A stretch of DNA of 64,000 bases. Origin: CBDUEF01 sp018063485. Its GTDB lineage: Bacteria > Pseudomonadota > Alphaproteobacteria > Rhodobacterales > Rhodobacteraceae. Positions 19,781-28,998 of the stretch are shown piece by piece. The stretch covers positions 1-64,000 of the forward strand of contig JBAOID010000003.1 of NCBI GenBank assembly GCA_037045435.1. The letters run 5' to 3'. The position numbers and the translations under genes were made by a program. The first letter of the stretch is position 1. The number at the start of each line of letters is the position of its first letter. The notes below the pieces were generated by a model. The model saw only the letters and a list, made by a program, of their open reading frames with translations. It did no database searches and was not told where the DNA came from.

Positions 19781-22092
19781 ATGGAAACAGTTTCCCTGTA
19801 TCAATTGGCCCAATCCTTTGAGGGAACAGAAGAAACGGTGGCCGGAAGCAAAACTGGCCTACCGGCAGTCCTCTCTGGAACATCCCGAACCCGCCATTCC
19901 GCTCTGCCAATTGGCGCGGATTCATCGCCAATTGGGCGAATTAGAAGAGGCCCGCCAAATCTTGATGGAGGCACTCGAACAAGCCCCCGAAAGAGCTGAG
20001 GTTCAATGCGAACTGGGACTTTTGTTTTATCAAACAGGGCAATTGGAGTATGCGGTCCCCTATTTTCAGCAGGCCCTACACCTCAAACAAAACTACGCTG
20101 AAGCCTATTATTATCTGGGTAAAATCTTTCAGCAAGAAGGCCATGAAGACAAAGCACTTCAGTTTTATCAACAGGCCCTGCACTACCAAGCCAACTATCC
20201 CGAAGCCCTGAATGCCTCGGGCACTGTTGCTTTGGTACGGGGCAACAATGCAGAGGCCTGCGACTTATTCAGCCAAGCGATCGCCCTGCGCCCGGAAACG
20301 GCAGAATACCACAAGAACTATGGCCTGGCACTGTTTTGGGAAGGCCAGAAGCCCTGGCCCAAAAGCATCTGCTCACTGCGATTCGCCTCAAACCCCGCCT
20401 GGCCGAAGAATACTGGCATTTGGGTGACTTTTGTGCCCGTGAACGCCAATTAAGTGCGGCCAACGCTTTTTATAAGCTCGCTCTCCGGGGCCAAGGTGTA
20501 AGCAAAGCTTTTTTGTACAACCGTTTGGGAGAGATGGCTGAACAGGCCTCTGAACCCGAAGATGCCCTTTATTATTACCAAAAAGCAGTTCAGCAGAAAC
20601 CCGAAGATTGGTGGCCTGAAGTGCGAGCAGCCACCCTTTTACCCTGGATTTATAACAATGCAGCCGAAGTTTTGAGCTGGAATCATCGCTACAGTGAAAA
20701 TTTGGACTATTTACAATTACAACAGAGTTTCTTAAATCCAGAAAAAATTCCCCCGATCACACAGTTCAGCCAAAACTTTCTTTTGGCCTACCAAGGCTTC
20801 AATAATCGTGTTTTATATGAGCGCTTGGCACGATTCTGGCAGGTACTTCTACCCAAATATCCACCGTTGCCCAAACGCACATTCAAACACAGAAAAATAG
20901 CGCGGATTGGTATAGTCTCAGCCCATTTTTATAAACACCCGATCACCGAGTGTTTTGGCAAATTGATCAGTCAAATGGCCCAAGCGGGTTTTGAGGTCAG
21001 CTGCATTCAAGTCGCAACCCCTTACCAAGACAGTACAACAGCAGAGATCGCAAGTAAGGTTCAGCACTACTTTAAATTTTTCATCAGAAACCCAAGTGGG
21101 TCAACTCGCAGAACGCATTCGCAAAATGCAATTTGATCTGCTGATTTACCCCGAAGTTGGTCTGGAAAATTTGACGTATTTACTTTCATTGATGCGATTG
21201 GCAAGAACCCAAGTCATCTTGGCCGGTCACCCTGTTACCACTGGAAGTTCCAACATCGATTATTTTATTTCCTGTTCCCTGTTTGAACCCCCCCAGGCCG
21301 AAAACCGTTATCTGAGCAGCTCTATTGCACCCAAACACCCTCAGTCACCATTCCCAAGCCTATCCCTCCCGTTCTTTGCTCTCACGCGCAGAACTGGGCC
21401 TACCAGAAGACCGACATATTTACCTGGTTCCCGAGACGCTGTTTAAGTTACACCCAGATTTTGAATCTGCTTTTAAAGGGCATTCTCGCTAACGATCCGC
21501 TAGGAACGGCTGTGTTAGATCAAACTCAAATATTACCCCTGGCACGAAAAACTTTTAAAACGTTTTGAAACCAGCTTGGGTCAGCATCAGGAACAGGTCC
21601 TGTTTTTGGATTGGACCGATCAAGAAATATTTTTTATGCGTCTTTTACAGGCCGATGCCAGTATTAGACAGTCTCTATTTTGGAGCAGGCACCGTGGCAT
21701 ACCAAGCCCTGGGACTCGGCGTTCCGCTGGTCACATTGCCTGGATCCATGATGCGCGGCCGGATTGTGGCCGGTCTCTACCATCAGATGGGCATACGTGA
21801 TTGTTGGGCTCAAAACCAGTCAGAATACATCCAAATTGCCTGTCGTTTGGCAAATCAACCCGAATGGCGCAGAAGCGTTTCTGAAAAAATCAAAGACAAA
21901 CAGGCCATTTTGTTTCACTCAGATCCCGGCGTGCAAGAATTGATCAATTTTTTCAAGACCCTTTTCGCAGCAGAATCCACCCAGGTACATATATTTCCTG
22001 AAAAAGAATCAGGTATAATCAAAGTAATTCAGCCTCTTAAGCGGAGAGCAAAAGTTAAGTTTTCTCTAAAAAAAGTTGAAACTTTTATTTAA
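19781..22092 (+). CDS. TPR-SPINDLY O-GlcNAc-transferase-like protein (frameshifts)
   Basis: The first 200 residues are TPR units: LGELEEARQILMEALEQAP, LEYAVPYFQQALHLKQNYAE, EDKALQFYQQALHYQANYPE and NNAEACDLFSQAIALRPE. Then comes the glycosyltransferase region, IARIGIVSAHFYKHPITE, QFDLLIYPEVGLENLTYLLS and ALGLGVPLVTLPGSMMRGRI, in at least four frames. About 770 residues in total. It is likely a cytoplasmic protein O-glycosyltransferase. A related gene begins the window; with the three GT genes before it, it forms a glycosylation neighbourhood. Confidence 0.78.
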
Positions 22093-22181
22093 ATCTTAAA
22101 GCTTAGAGTTACGGCAAATCCAGGCGGAAAAGAACCCCATAACCAGATTAAGAAACCACCATATCGCGGAGGGCGCAACAA

Positions 22182-22700
22182 ATGCAAGTCAATCCATACG
22201 GACCCCAACCCCCTGTCCAAGGGCCGGCACAGCGTCCTGGATATCCTCAGCCTGTGGTTTATCGCCCAAATACCCCTGGTTATGGCACCCCCGATATGTA
22301 TCGCCCTGGTATGCCCCCCACAGGTCCCGTGGGCGCTCCAGGAACAGCCCCAGCAAAACCTGAATACCAATATGTCGCCCCCAAAGATGTGGCTTTTGGT
22401 TTGGCCGGTGCGGCAGCAGGTTTCTTCATTGGTGGCCCGATTGGTGCCTTAATCGGTGGCGCAATAGCCCTTTTACTCAGTGCAATTATCCGGGCTGTCG
22501 CTCATTGGAAAGCAAATAAAGAGCAAACCCCAGTTCAAGGACCCGGAGGAGGCCAGATGCCTGCTGCCCCCAATTATCCTGGTCAACAACCTGGAGGAGC
22601 ACGAAATAGGTACCAGTATCAGAACCAATATAATTACCAACAAAACCCCAATCAGAGACCGGATCCGCGTTATCAACAACAACAGTATCCGCCCCGTTAA
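22182..22700 (+). CDS. Small Pro/Gln/Tyr-rich protein with a glycine-zipper membrane segment
   Basis: 172 residues, intact. Residues 1-65 are Pro-rich with PG/YRP repeats. Residues about 70-105 (DVAFGLAGAAAGFFIGG, PIGALIGGAIALLLSAIIRAV) form a glycine-zipper hydrophobic segment. The rest is disordered Gln/Asn/Tyr/Pro-rich. No signal peptide. Such layouts occur in membrane-anchored scaffold-like proteins. A strong terminator follows. Function unknown. Confidence 0.7.
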   Translation: MQVNPYGPQPPVQGPAQRPGYPQPVVYRPNTPGYGTPDMYRPGMPPTGPVGAPGTAPAKPEYQYVAPKDVAFGLAGAAAGFFIGGPIGALIGGAIALLLSAIIRAVAHWKANKEQTPVQGPGGGQMPAAPNYPGQQPGGARNRYQYQNQYNYQQNPNQRPDPRYQQQQYPPR

Positions 22701-22723
22701 AAAGGGTCAGGATTCACAAGACA

Positions 22724-22757
22724 AAGGCCGGTGTGTTCACCGGCCTTAATTGTTTTT
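22724..22757 (+). terminator. Rho-independent terminator
   Basis: AAGGCCGGTG (22,724-22,733), loop TGTT, CACCGGCCTT (22,738-22,747), then AATTGTTTTTT. A perfect 10-bp stem after the glycine-zipper gene; it also faces the end of the convergent cNMP gene. Confidence 0.9.
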
Positions 22758-22773
22758 TGTGCAACCAGAAGGT

Positions 22774-23811
22774 CTAACTCAAGAACGGCTGAGCAGATCG
22801 TAACAATTGGCAATACGCACAGCAAAACCGCAGATCAATTGCAAAGTCCAGGGAATACAATTGAAAAATCATGCGAAAATGCTCTTGTGTCAAAGCCAGC
22901 ACTTTTAAAGGCTCCAGAGCTTTGATCGTGGCAGAACGGGGTTTGCCCTCAAAAATGGCCATTTCACCAAAAATATCGCCTTCGGTCAAATAAGACAGGG
23001 TGGTATTATCGGCCCGATAGACTTCAACACTGCCTTCCAGAATTAAATAGAGTTCATCTCCCTCGTCTCCCTCATGAAAGAGAACTTCATTGGCTGCAAA
23101 GGCCTTGCCAAAGCGGTGATAAATCTCTTGAGAAATAGCCGAGACCCCATAAAAAGCCAGATTATACAAGCCATACTGGGTATCAAGTCCCAAAGACGAG
23201 GCCTCGCCACTGAGCTTAAATTGAGGTCCCTGTGGTTTTTTACGCTGAATTTGCACCAAATAGCCTTCAGCAGACTCACAATAAGGGCTGTGGGGGTAAG
23301 TGTGACGAATACGTTCAAAATAGGCTTCAGCAACGTCAAACATGCCGCCGTGAAAGTTTTCCTGCCCCAAGAGATAAAGTACAGTTGCCGCATCATGAAT
23401 ACGGTCCTGTTGGTGGCGCACACGAAAAGACAATTCAGCGTCTACCCGTCGCTGATGGTTGCTCAAACTGGTAATCGCAGCGACCGCAAAGTCAATATCT
23501 TTGCCCAAATAAAGCTCAAAGGTCTGGAGGTCCCATTGGACCAGTTCTACAGCAGTCGAGGCAAGGGCAAAAACAGGGTAACGCTGGGTATACAAACATT
23601 CCAGACCGATCAAGCTACCAGGTCCGAGCAAAACTTCTACCACAGAGCCGGTGCTAGACTTACAGGTATAAGCCACCTGCCCTGAAAGCAGATAGGCCGG
23701 ACAAATTTCCTCTGCCGGCCCCAAAGAGCCCGACAATAAAAATTGCCCGGCTCGAATGTGTTTGTGTTGACCTTCTTGGGGGAGATGCACCCAACTGCTC
23801 CTTGTAAACAA
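22774..23811 (-). CDS. Protein with two cyclic-nucleotide-binding-type domains
   Basis: 345 residues, intact. Residues about 15-90 (AGQFLLSGSLG, YLLSGQVAYT, LLGPGSLIGLE) form a degenerate cNMP-fold domain. The middle (about 120-200) includes FDVAEAYFERIRHTYPHSPY, a TPR-like stretch. Residues about 225-315 form a better domain: LFHEGDEGDELYLILEGSVEVY, then LTEGDIFGEMAIFEGKPRSAT, which has the GEMA/RSAT phosphate-binding cassette. No HTH is seen, so it is a sensor or regulatory subunit and not a Crp-type transcription factor. Confidence 0.8.
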   Translation of the reverse strand: MFTRSSWVHLPQEGQHKHIRAGQFLLSGSLGPAEEICPAYLLSGQVAYTCKSSTGSVVEVLLGPGSLIGLECLYTQRYPVFALASTAVELVQWDLQTFELYLGKDIDFAVAAITSLSNHQRRVDAELSFRVRHQQDRIHDAATVLYLLGQENFHGGMFDVAEAYFERIRHTYPHSPYCESAEGYLVQIQRKKPQGPQFKLSGEASSLGLDTQYGLYNLAFYGVSAISQEIYHRFGKAFAANEVLFHEGDEGDELYLILEGSVEVYRADNTTLSYLTEGDIFGEMAIFEGKPRSATIKALEPLKVLALTQEHFRMIFQLYSLDFAIDLRFCCAYCQLLRSAQPFLS

Positions 23812-23821
23812 GCTGATAAAT

Positions 23822-23854
23822 AGGTGTACACACGTTTTAGACGTGTGTACACCT
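23822..23854. other. Perfect 14-bp inverted repeat (hairpin)
   Basis: AGGTGTACACACGT (23,822-23,835), five-base loop, ACGTGTGTACACCT (23,841-23,854). It lies between the cNMP gene start and the stop of the upstream gene, both leftward. No T-run follows on either strand, so it may be a processing or operator element as well as a terminator. Confidence 0.75.
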
Positions 23855-23863
23855 TAGATAGAC

Positions 23864-24620
23864 TTAACGATTGCCTTTGGCCGGGGTTTTAAACATATCC
23901 GACAAATTGGTAATCTTATAGCCACCAGGAACAGCGAATAAACTGGCTTTAATTGGGATATTAACTTCAACACTTTTGGTCTGCATGGAGGCAATCTGAC
24001 CCCGTTTATCGGTAGAGACTTCCACCTTTAAAGGCAGGACCAGATCATCTGCTAACCAAAGTTTAACTTTAACCATTTCAGTGCTGGTTTTGCCTTGGCT
24101 GACAGGGATCTTGGCACTTTTAGCGATCTCCCAAATGGTACAAGGATGGCCCAGAAGAGACGTTTTGCCGATCTGCTTGCCTCCCTGCTTTTGCAGCTCA
24201 CCGCGCAATTTGGCGGGGTCACTCAAGAGTGTTGGATCACTGAAAAATTGGGGATTGGCCGTTCCCGGATTGCGAGAAGAACCGGTCATTTGATTCATTT
24301 GAGCCGTATCTACGCGAATAGCTGTTTTAGCGCGGTCATCCAGCATATAACCCACTTTTTTATTCATGTCCATAATCACAGTGGCTTTATTGCTAATCTT
24401 TACAGGACTATTGGCGTTGCTCATATTGGTATTGCTGTCAACTTCGGTGCGAAACTTCATATCGCTGTACCAAACTTTGGCATTGGCACGGATATTCCGA
24501 CCACCTTCCTGAGAGACCAGTTCGGTGGTCATCATCAGGGTTTTCGGGCAAGGCCCAGCTTTCCAGATTGGGAAAACTCAGGCTCAATACCACCAGCCAG
24601 AAGAAAATCTGTCGAAACAT
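23864..24620 (-). CDS. Secreted LolA/DUF4412-like protein (one frameshift after the signal peptide)
   Basis: ATG at 24,620 starts MFRQIFFWLVVLSLSF, with signal cleavage near ESWA. After a shift near 24,530-24,545 it reads NIRANAKVWYSDMKFRTEVDS, VIMDMNKKVGYMLDD, HPCTIWEI, KVKLWLADDLVLPLKVEV and LFAVPGGYKI. This is the beta-rich pattern of LolA-fold proteins that hold lipid or lipoprotein in the periplasm. Exact family is uncertain. Confidence 0.6.
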
Positions 24621-24639
24621 GGCTGCGACTCCTCTTGAT

Positions 24640-25017
24640 TCAATCATTTTGAATTGCATTTTTGATATGTGTAAACTGCAGCTCCCCATTTGCCTGCTTT
24701 TGAATACCCAAGGCATCAAAGCGAATCGGCCCAGCATGGGGATATTTGTGCAAATAATAACGGGCAGCCTGCAGCAAATGGCGCTGCTTGGCAGGCGTAA
24801 TCGCCTCCAAGGGCTGTCCAAACCGCAGCGAGCGCCGAAACTTAACTTCCACAAGGACCAAGGTCACTCCTTCTCGCATGACCAAATCCAGCTCACCCTG
24901 ACGGGTATGGACATTCTGAGCCACGAACAGGTAACCGAGGGATTCCAACCATTGACGGGCGGCAATCTCCCCCTGCAAACCCACTTGGCGTCGATTCAGT
25001 TCTGAAAGAGTGGACAT
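24640..25017 (-). CDS. yraN: YraN family endonuclease-like protein (UPF0102)
   Basis: 125 residues, intact. GEIAARQWLESLGY, then GELDLVMREGVTLVLVEVKFR (the E-EVK nuclease-fold motif), EAITPAKQRHLLQAARYYL and IRFDALGI are the family blocks. The fold is of the Holliday-junction-resolvase type, but the biological role is unclear. Last gene I assign to the left-hand organism. Confidence 0.92.
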   Translation of the reverse strand: MSTLSELNRRQVGLQGEIAARQWLESLGYLFVAQNVHTRQGELDLVMREGVTLVLVEVKFRRSLRFGQPLEAITPAKQRHLLQAARYYLHKYPHAGPIRFDALGIQKQANGELQFTHIKNAIQND

Positions 25018-25140
25018 CGGGAAAATCAGAAAAGTTCCTTTTTACAAATATACGGTCTTGACCTTGGACAATTGTTTTAACTTTAGCATATCCTGCCACT
25101 TTACTGGGACAGCAGGGTACAAAATGATAGTCAACCTGCA
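25018..25140. other. Junction between two unrelated genomes (probable chimera point about 25,105-25,130)
   Basis: From yraN to about 25,125 the DNA is AT-rich (e.g. aaaacaattg, tatttgtaaaaa) and carries the yraN leader. From about 25,130 on it is GC-rich coding sequence of an alphaproteobacterial MalK-type ATPase. The ATPase frame stays open across the join by chance, but the sequence stops resembling the family after GVSAAGVQVD. Confidence 0.8.
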
Positions 25141-25906
25141 CGCCCGCCGCTGAAACTCCGATGCAACGCGCGGGGAGCATGTTCATGCGCGGGTTGCCGA
25201 TGAAGCCCGCGACAAAGGTGTTCTGCGGCTTGTGATACAGTTCCAGCGGCGCACCGACCTGCGCGATATCGCCGCCATGCAGCACCACGATCCGGTCGGC
25301 CATGGTCATCGCCTCGATCTGATCATGGGTGACATAGATCATCGTCGCACCCAGCTGCTTGTGCAGGCGGGTCAGTTCGATCCGCATATCGGCGCGCAGG
25401 GCGGCGTCAAGGTTCGACAGCGGCTCGTCGAACAGGAAAATCTCCGGCTCGCGCACGATGGCCCGGCCAATGGCAACGCGCTGCCGCTGACCGCCGGAAA
25501 GCTGGCCCGGACTGCTGTGACAGCCGCTCATCCAGATGCAGGATCTGCGGCAGCATCCATCGACCTTTTTGCGGATGACATCCTCGGGCGCTTTTTCCAC
25601 CCGCAGCGGAAAGGCGATGTTTTCGATAAACCGACATATGTGGGTAAAGCGCATAGCTTTGGAACACCATCGCGATGCCGCGCTTGACCGGGGGCAGGTC
25701 GTTCACACGCTTGCCGTCGATCACGATGTCGCCGCCGCTGGTGTGTTCCAGCCCGGCAATCATCCGCAAAAGCGTGGATTTCCCGCAGCCCGAAGGGCCG
25801 ACGAAGACCACGAACTCGCCCTCGACTCACGTCCAGCGAGACACCTTTCACGACCTGGAAATCGCCAAAAGTCTTGGTCACGTGTTTTCAGGGAAAGCTG
25901 GCCCAA
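25128..25906 (-). pseudogene. Sugar ABC-transporter ATPase, UgpC/MsmK type, cut at the junction and frameshifted
   Basis: Probable TTG start at 25,906 (LGQLSLK), then in shifting frames VTKTFGDFQVVKGVSLDV, Walker A GPSGCGKST, Q-loop MVFQSYALYPHMSV, signature LSGGQRQRVAIGRAI, Walker B IFLFDEPLSN, switch VTHDQIEAMTMADRI and the MalK-type linker VGAPLELYHKP, FIGNPRMNMLPA. The C-terminal regulatory OB domain (about 90 residues) is missing because the contig changes organism here. Last gene of the leftward sugar transporter operon. ATP hydrolysis would drive import through the two permeases upstream. Confidence 0.85.
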
Positions 25907-25970
25907 TGACGGTCTCCTTCGGGTTCAAAGGGGTCCGGCGGCGAGACGGACTCGCCGGCCTGGCAAAGGC

Positions 25971-27206
25971 TTACTTGTATTCTTCGAGTGCGGCGGCTGC
26001 CTTGGTCAGCGCCGCTTGCGGTTCGGCCGCACCGGTGACGACGGATTGCACCATCTCGATCATCACGTTCTGCAGGCCTTTGTAGTCGGTGAGCAAAGGC
26101 TCGGCGCCGCCAAAGGCGATGCCGTCGATGAAGGGTTTCCAATAGGGATTGGCCGCCAACATCGCATCGACAGCCGGGCCGAGGGGCGCAGCGGGGTCAG
26201 ACCGGCCAGACCACCGTCCCTCATAAGCCTCCTGGACTTCGGGGGAAGTGATGTATTTGGCGAATTCGGCGGCCTTTTCCTCGACGCCCGAACCCTTGAA
26301 CACGGCCAGGCTAGTCGGTGATCAGCAGTGTGCCGGGGCCTTTGGCATCGCGGGCCGGTCGGCAGATTGGTGACGCCCCAGTTGATCTCGGTATCCTTGA
26401 GCATGTATCGCGGCGCCGACCGAAGCCTGCAATCATGCCGACCTTGCCATCCAGGAAGATCGCCCGGATCTCGTTCTGCTCGTAGGCGGTGGCGCCTTCG
26501 ACCGAATAAGGCGTGATGTCCTTGTAGGCCTGAAGTGCGGCCAGGTCCTGCGGGCTGTCCAGCGTGATGTTGCCCGCGGCGTCGATCACCTGAGCCGTTG
26601 TTGGTGTAAACCCAATGCAGGAACTGGTGCATGGTGTTGTCAAAGGTCTTGGCGGGCAGGCCGTAACCCGCGATGCCGGTCTTTTCCTTGATCGACCTTG
26701 GCGTATGGCGATGGTTTCCGCCCAGGTGGTCGGCGGCTTTTCAGGGTCAAGGCCAGCGGCGGTGAACAGGTCTTTGTTCCAGTAGAACGCCTTGGTCGAG
26801 AAGGCGACCGGCACGCCCCATTGGTTGCCGTCAAAGGTCACGGTCGCAACGATATGCGGGTAATAGGCGGCCTTGCTCTTCGTTCGGTCATCGGCACTGG
26901 CAACGATCAGGTCGTTCTTGCGCGAATTCCTTCAGCGTGCGCGAGCCGACATAGGCCATGGCTGCCGGGCTAGCCTGCGGCAGCCAGCGTGGTGGCCTTG
27001 TCCTGGCACTGACGCCCAGCCAACAACCTCAGGCGTTACGGTCCAGCCTTCGTTCTTGGCTTCCCATTCCTTGATGTATTTCTCGTGCACCGGGTCGATC
27101 TTGTCGCCGCAATAGATCCAGCTGATGTCTTCAGCCATGCGCCGGCAGAGCGGTCGAGCAGGCAAGCGCCAGCACCGATCAGGCTTTTGCGAAACAGACT
27201 TGTCAC
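25971..27206 (-). CDS. Extracellular sugar-binding protein of the ABC transporter (family 1, frameshifted)
   Basis: GTG at 27,206 follows gggagat. A signal peptide (ACSTALPAHA-EDI) is readable across a shift, then ISWIYCGDKIDPVHEKYI, WGVPVAFSTKAFYWNKDLF, GLDPEKPPTTWAE, FLDGKVGMIAGF, KAAEFAKYITSPEVQEAY and the end GIAFGGAEPLLTDYK. This matches SBP_bac_1 proteins of about 410 residues. At least six indels. It lies between the permease and ATPase genes. The ligand is inferred from context to be an N-acetylhexosamine oligomer. Confidence 0.8.
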
Positions 27207-27234
27207 GTTTTTATCTCCCGATTGTGGTTGTTGG

Positions 27235-28109
27235 TTATTTCACCGCACCGGCGGTCAGACCGCCGACGAGATAGCGTTGCAGGAAAAAGATGATGACCAG
27301 TGCGGGCGCGATGCCCACAAAGCTGGCAGCCATCAGCTCATTCCAGATCACATCCTGCTTGCCGAAAAAGGCGAAAAGCCCCACCGGAAGCGGCATGTAG
27401 TCGGTCTTGGAATTGAAGGTCAGCGCGAAGATGAACTGCTGCGCATAGGCCCCGATAAAGGTGGTGATCGCCACAACCACGATCCCCGGCATGCGCAATC
27501 GGCAGGATCACCCGGCGAAAAGTGTAAAGCTGCGACGCGCCATCCATATAGGCCGCCTCGTTCAACTCGACCGGAATGCGCATCATATAGGTGCGCAGCA
27601 ACCAGATCGCCGAGGGGATCAGAAAGGCCACCCCCGGCACCACCATGGCGAAATAGGTGTTCAACAGCCCCAGCGTGCGCATCAGCCGGAACAGCGGGAT
27701 CAACAGCACCGCGCCCGAAAACATGCTGACCGCCGAGAAAGCCGCCCAAAACCAGCGCCATGCCGGCGATATTGAAACCGCGCAAAGGCATAGGCCGCCG
27801 GGACAACCAGCAGCCAAAACGATCATGGTCGAGACGGTCGAGATCAGGAACGAGTTGAAGATATAGCGCCCAAAGCGCGGCACCGTATGTCCACATCGTG
27901 ATATAGGCATCAAAAGACCCGTTTTCGGGCCAGAAACGATAGGGCGAGGAAAACAACTGCGACAGCGGCTTCAGGCTGACAAGGAACCCCTCGATGAACG
28001 GTGCCAGCATGAAGAACAAAAACAGGAAAATGCCCGCATAGATCAGCACGAACTCCCACCAGCGATAGCGGTCGATCATCGGGCGGTTGTCTGTGGATTT
28101 CGCTGCCAT
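27235..28109 (-). CDS. Sugar ABC-transporter permease, MalG type (two or three frameshifts)
   Basis: Starts MAAKSTDNRPMIDRYRWW, with a first membrane segment VLIYAGIFLFLFFMLAPF. Later frames give SFLISTVSTMIVLAAGCP, IPLFRLMRTLGLLNTYFAMV, the EAA loop ELNEAAYMDGASQLYTFRRV, and the end TTFIGAYAQQFIFALTF, IIFFLQRYLVGGLTAGAVK. The terminal GGLTAGAVK is the usual MalG-type end. About 285 residues; partner of the next permease. Confidence 0.88.
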
Positions 28110-28113
28110 GCGC

Positions 28114-28998
28114 TTATGCCTTTTCTACGGCCGCAAGACGGCGTGTCACCCGGAAATAGGCGATGCAGAACAGCGACAGGAAGATGCAGATCACCACCGC
28201 CCGCGCCGCGCCTTCGCCATATTTCTTTGATCCGATGGCGGTCTGATAGGTGTCGATGATCATGGTGGTGGTGGACCCGGACGGCCCGCCCTGGGTCAGG
28301 ATCCAGATGATGTCAAAGCTGTTGAAGGTGGCAATCAGCGACAGCATCGACATGGTGATGATCGCAGGTGCCATCAGCGGCAGGGTGATCCTGCGAAAGC
28401 GCACCCAGCGGCTTGCGCCATCGGTCCATGCGGCCTCATACAGGTCTTTCGGGATCGACTGGATGGCAGCCAGAAAGTAGATCGTCACCATCGGCACGCC
28501 GATCCACACATCGGTTACAATCGTCGCCCAAAACGCGGTGTTGCCCCAGGCCAGAAACGCCACCGGCCCATCCACCAAGCCAAACCGCTGCAAAAGCCCC
28601 GAGATCATGCCGAACTGGCCATTATACATCCAGCCCCACATGAAAATTCCGATCGCCATCGGCACGATCCATGGTGGCATGGTCAGGATGCGGAACAAAT
28701 GCCGACCCGGCACGGCGGAATTCAGCAAGACCGCGCCAAAGGTGCCGATCACCATCTTCAGCAGCACCGAAAAGAACGTCCAGGTGAAGGTGCGCAAAAT
28801 CACGATCAGGAAGGTATCGTTGAAAATCTTGCCATAGTTTTTCGAGCCGACATAGTTGGTGGTCTTGCTCAGGGACGCATCGGTGAAGGACAGCCGAAAG
28901 GTTTCAACCAGCGGCCAAGCCACGATGATCAGCACATAGATGATTGCAGGTGCGAGCAGTGCCCAGGCAAAGATCAGGCTGGATCGTGACTTGATCAT
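28114..28998 (-). CDS. Sugar ABC-transporter permease, MalF type
   Basis: 294 residues, intact. Six hydrophobic segments, e.g. LIFAWALLAPAIIYVLIIV at the N-terminus and AVVICIFLSLFCIAYF at the C-terminus. The EAA loop is DLYEAAWTDGASRWVRFRRI. It starts one base after the Gfo/Idh stop and ends four bases before the MalG-type gene, a tight operon. Confidence 0.93.
   Translation of the reverse strand: MIKSRSSLIFAWALLAPAIIYVLIIVAWPLVETFRLSFTDASLSKTTNYVGSKNYGKIFNDTFLIVILRTFTWTFFSVLLKMVIGTFGAVLLNSAVPGRHLFRILTMPPWIVPMAIGIFMWGWMYNGQFGMISGLLQRFGLVDGPVAFLAWGNTAFWATIVTDVWIGVPMVTIYFLAAIQSIPKDLYEAAWTDGASRWVRFRRITLPLMAPAIITMSMLSLIATFNSFDIIWILTQGGPSGSTTTMIIDTYQTAIGSKKYGEGAARAVVICIFLSLFCIAYFRVTRRLAAVEKA

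Noticed and set aside
25018..25140. Genuine horizontal transfer at the composition change
   Set aside because: No mobility gene, tRNA or repeat at the break, the ATPase is truncated mid-gene, and nearly 39 kb of foreign DNA continues to the window edge; chimera is simpler.
24893..25654. ATPase frame running through the junction into yraN DNA, as a possible fusion protein
   Set aside because: The open frame past about 25,128 is chance: it reads yraN antisense and the MalK C-terminal domain is absent.
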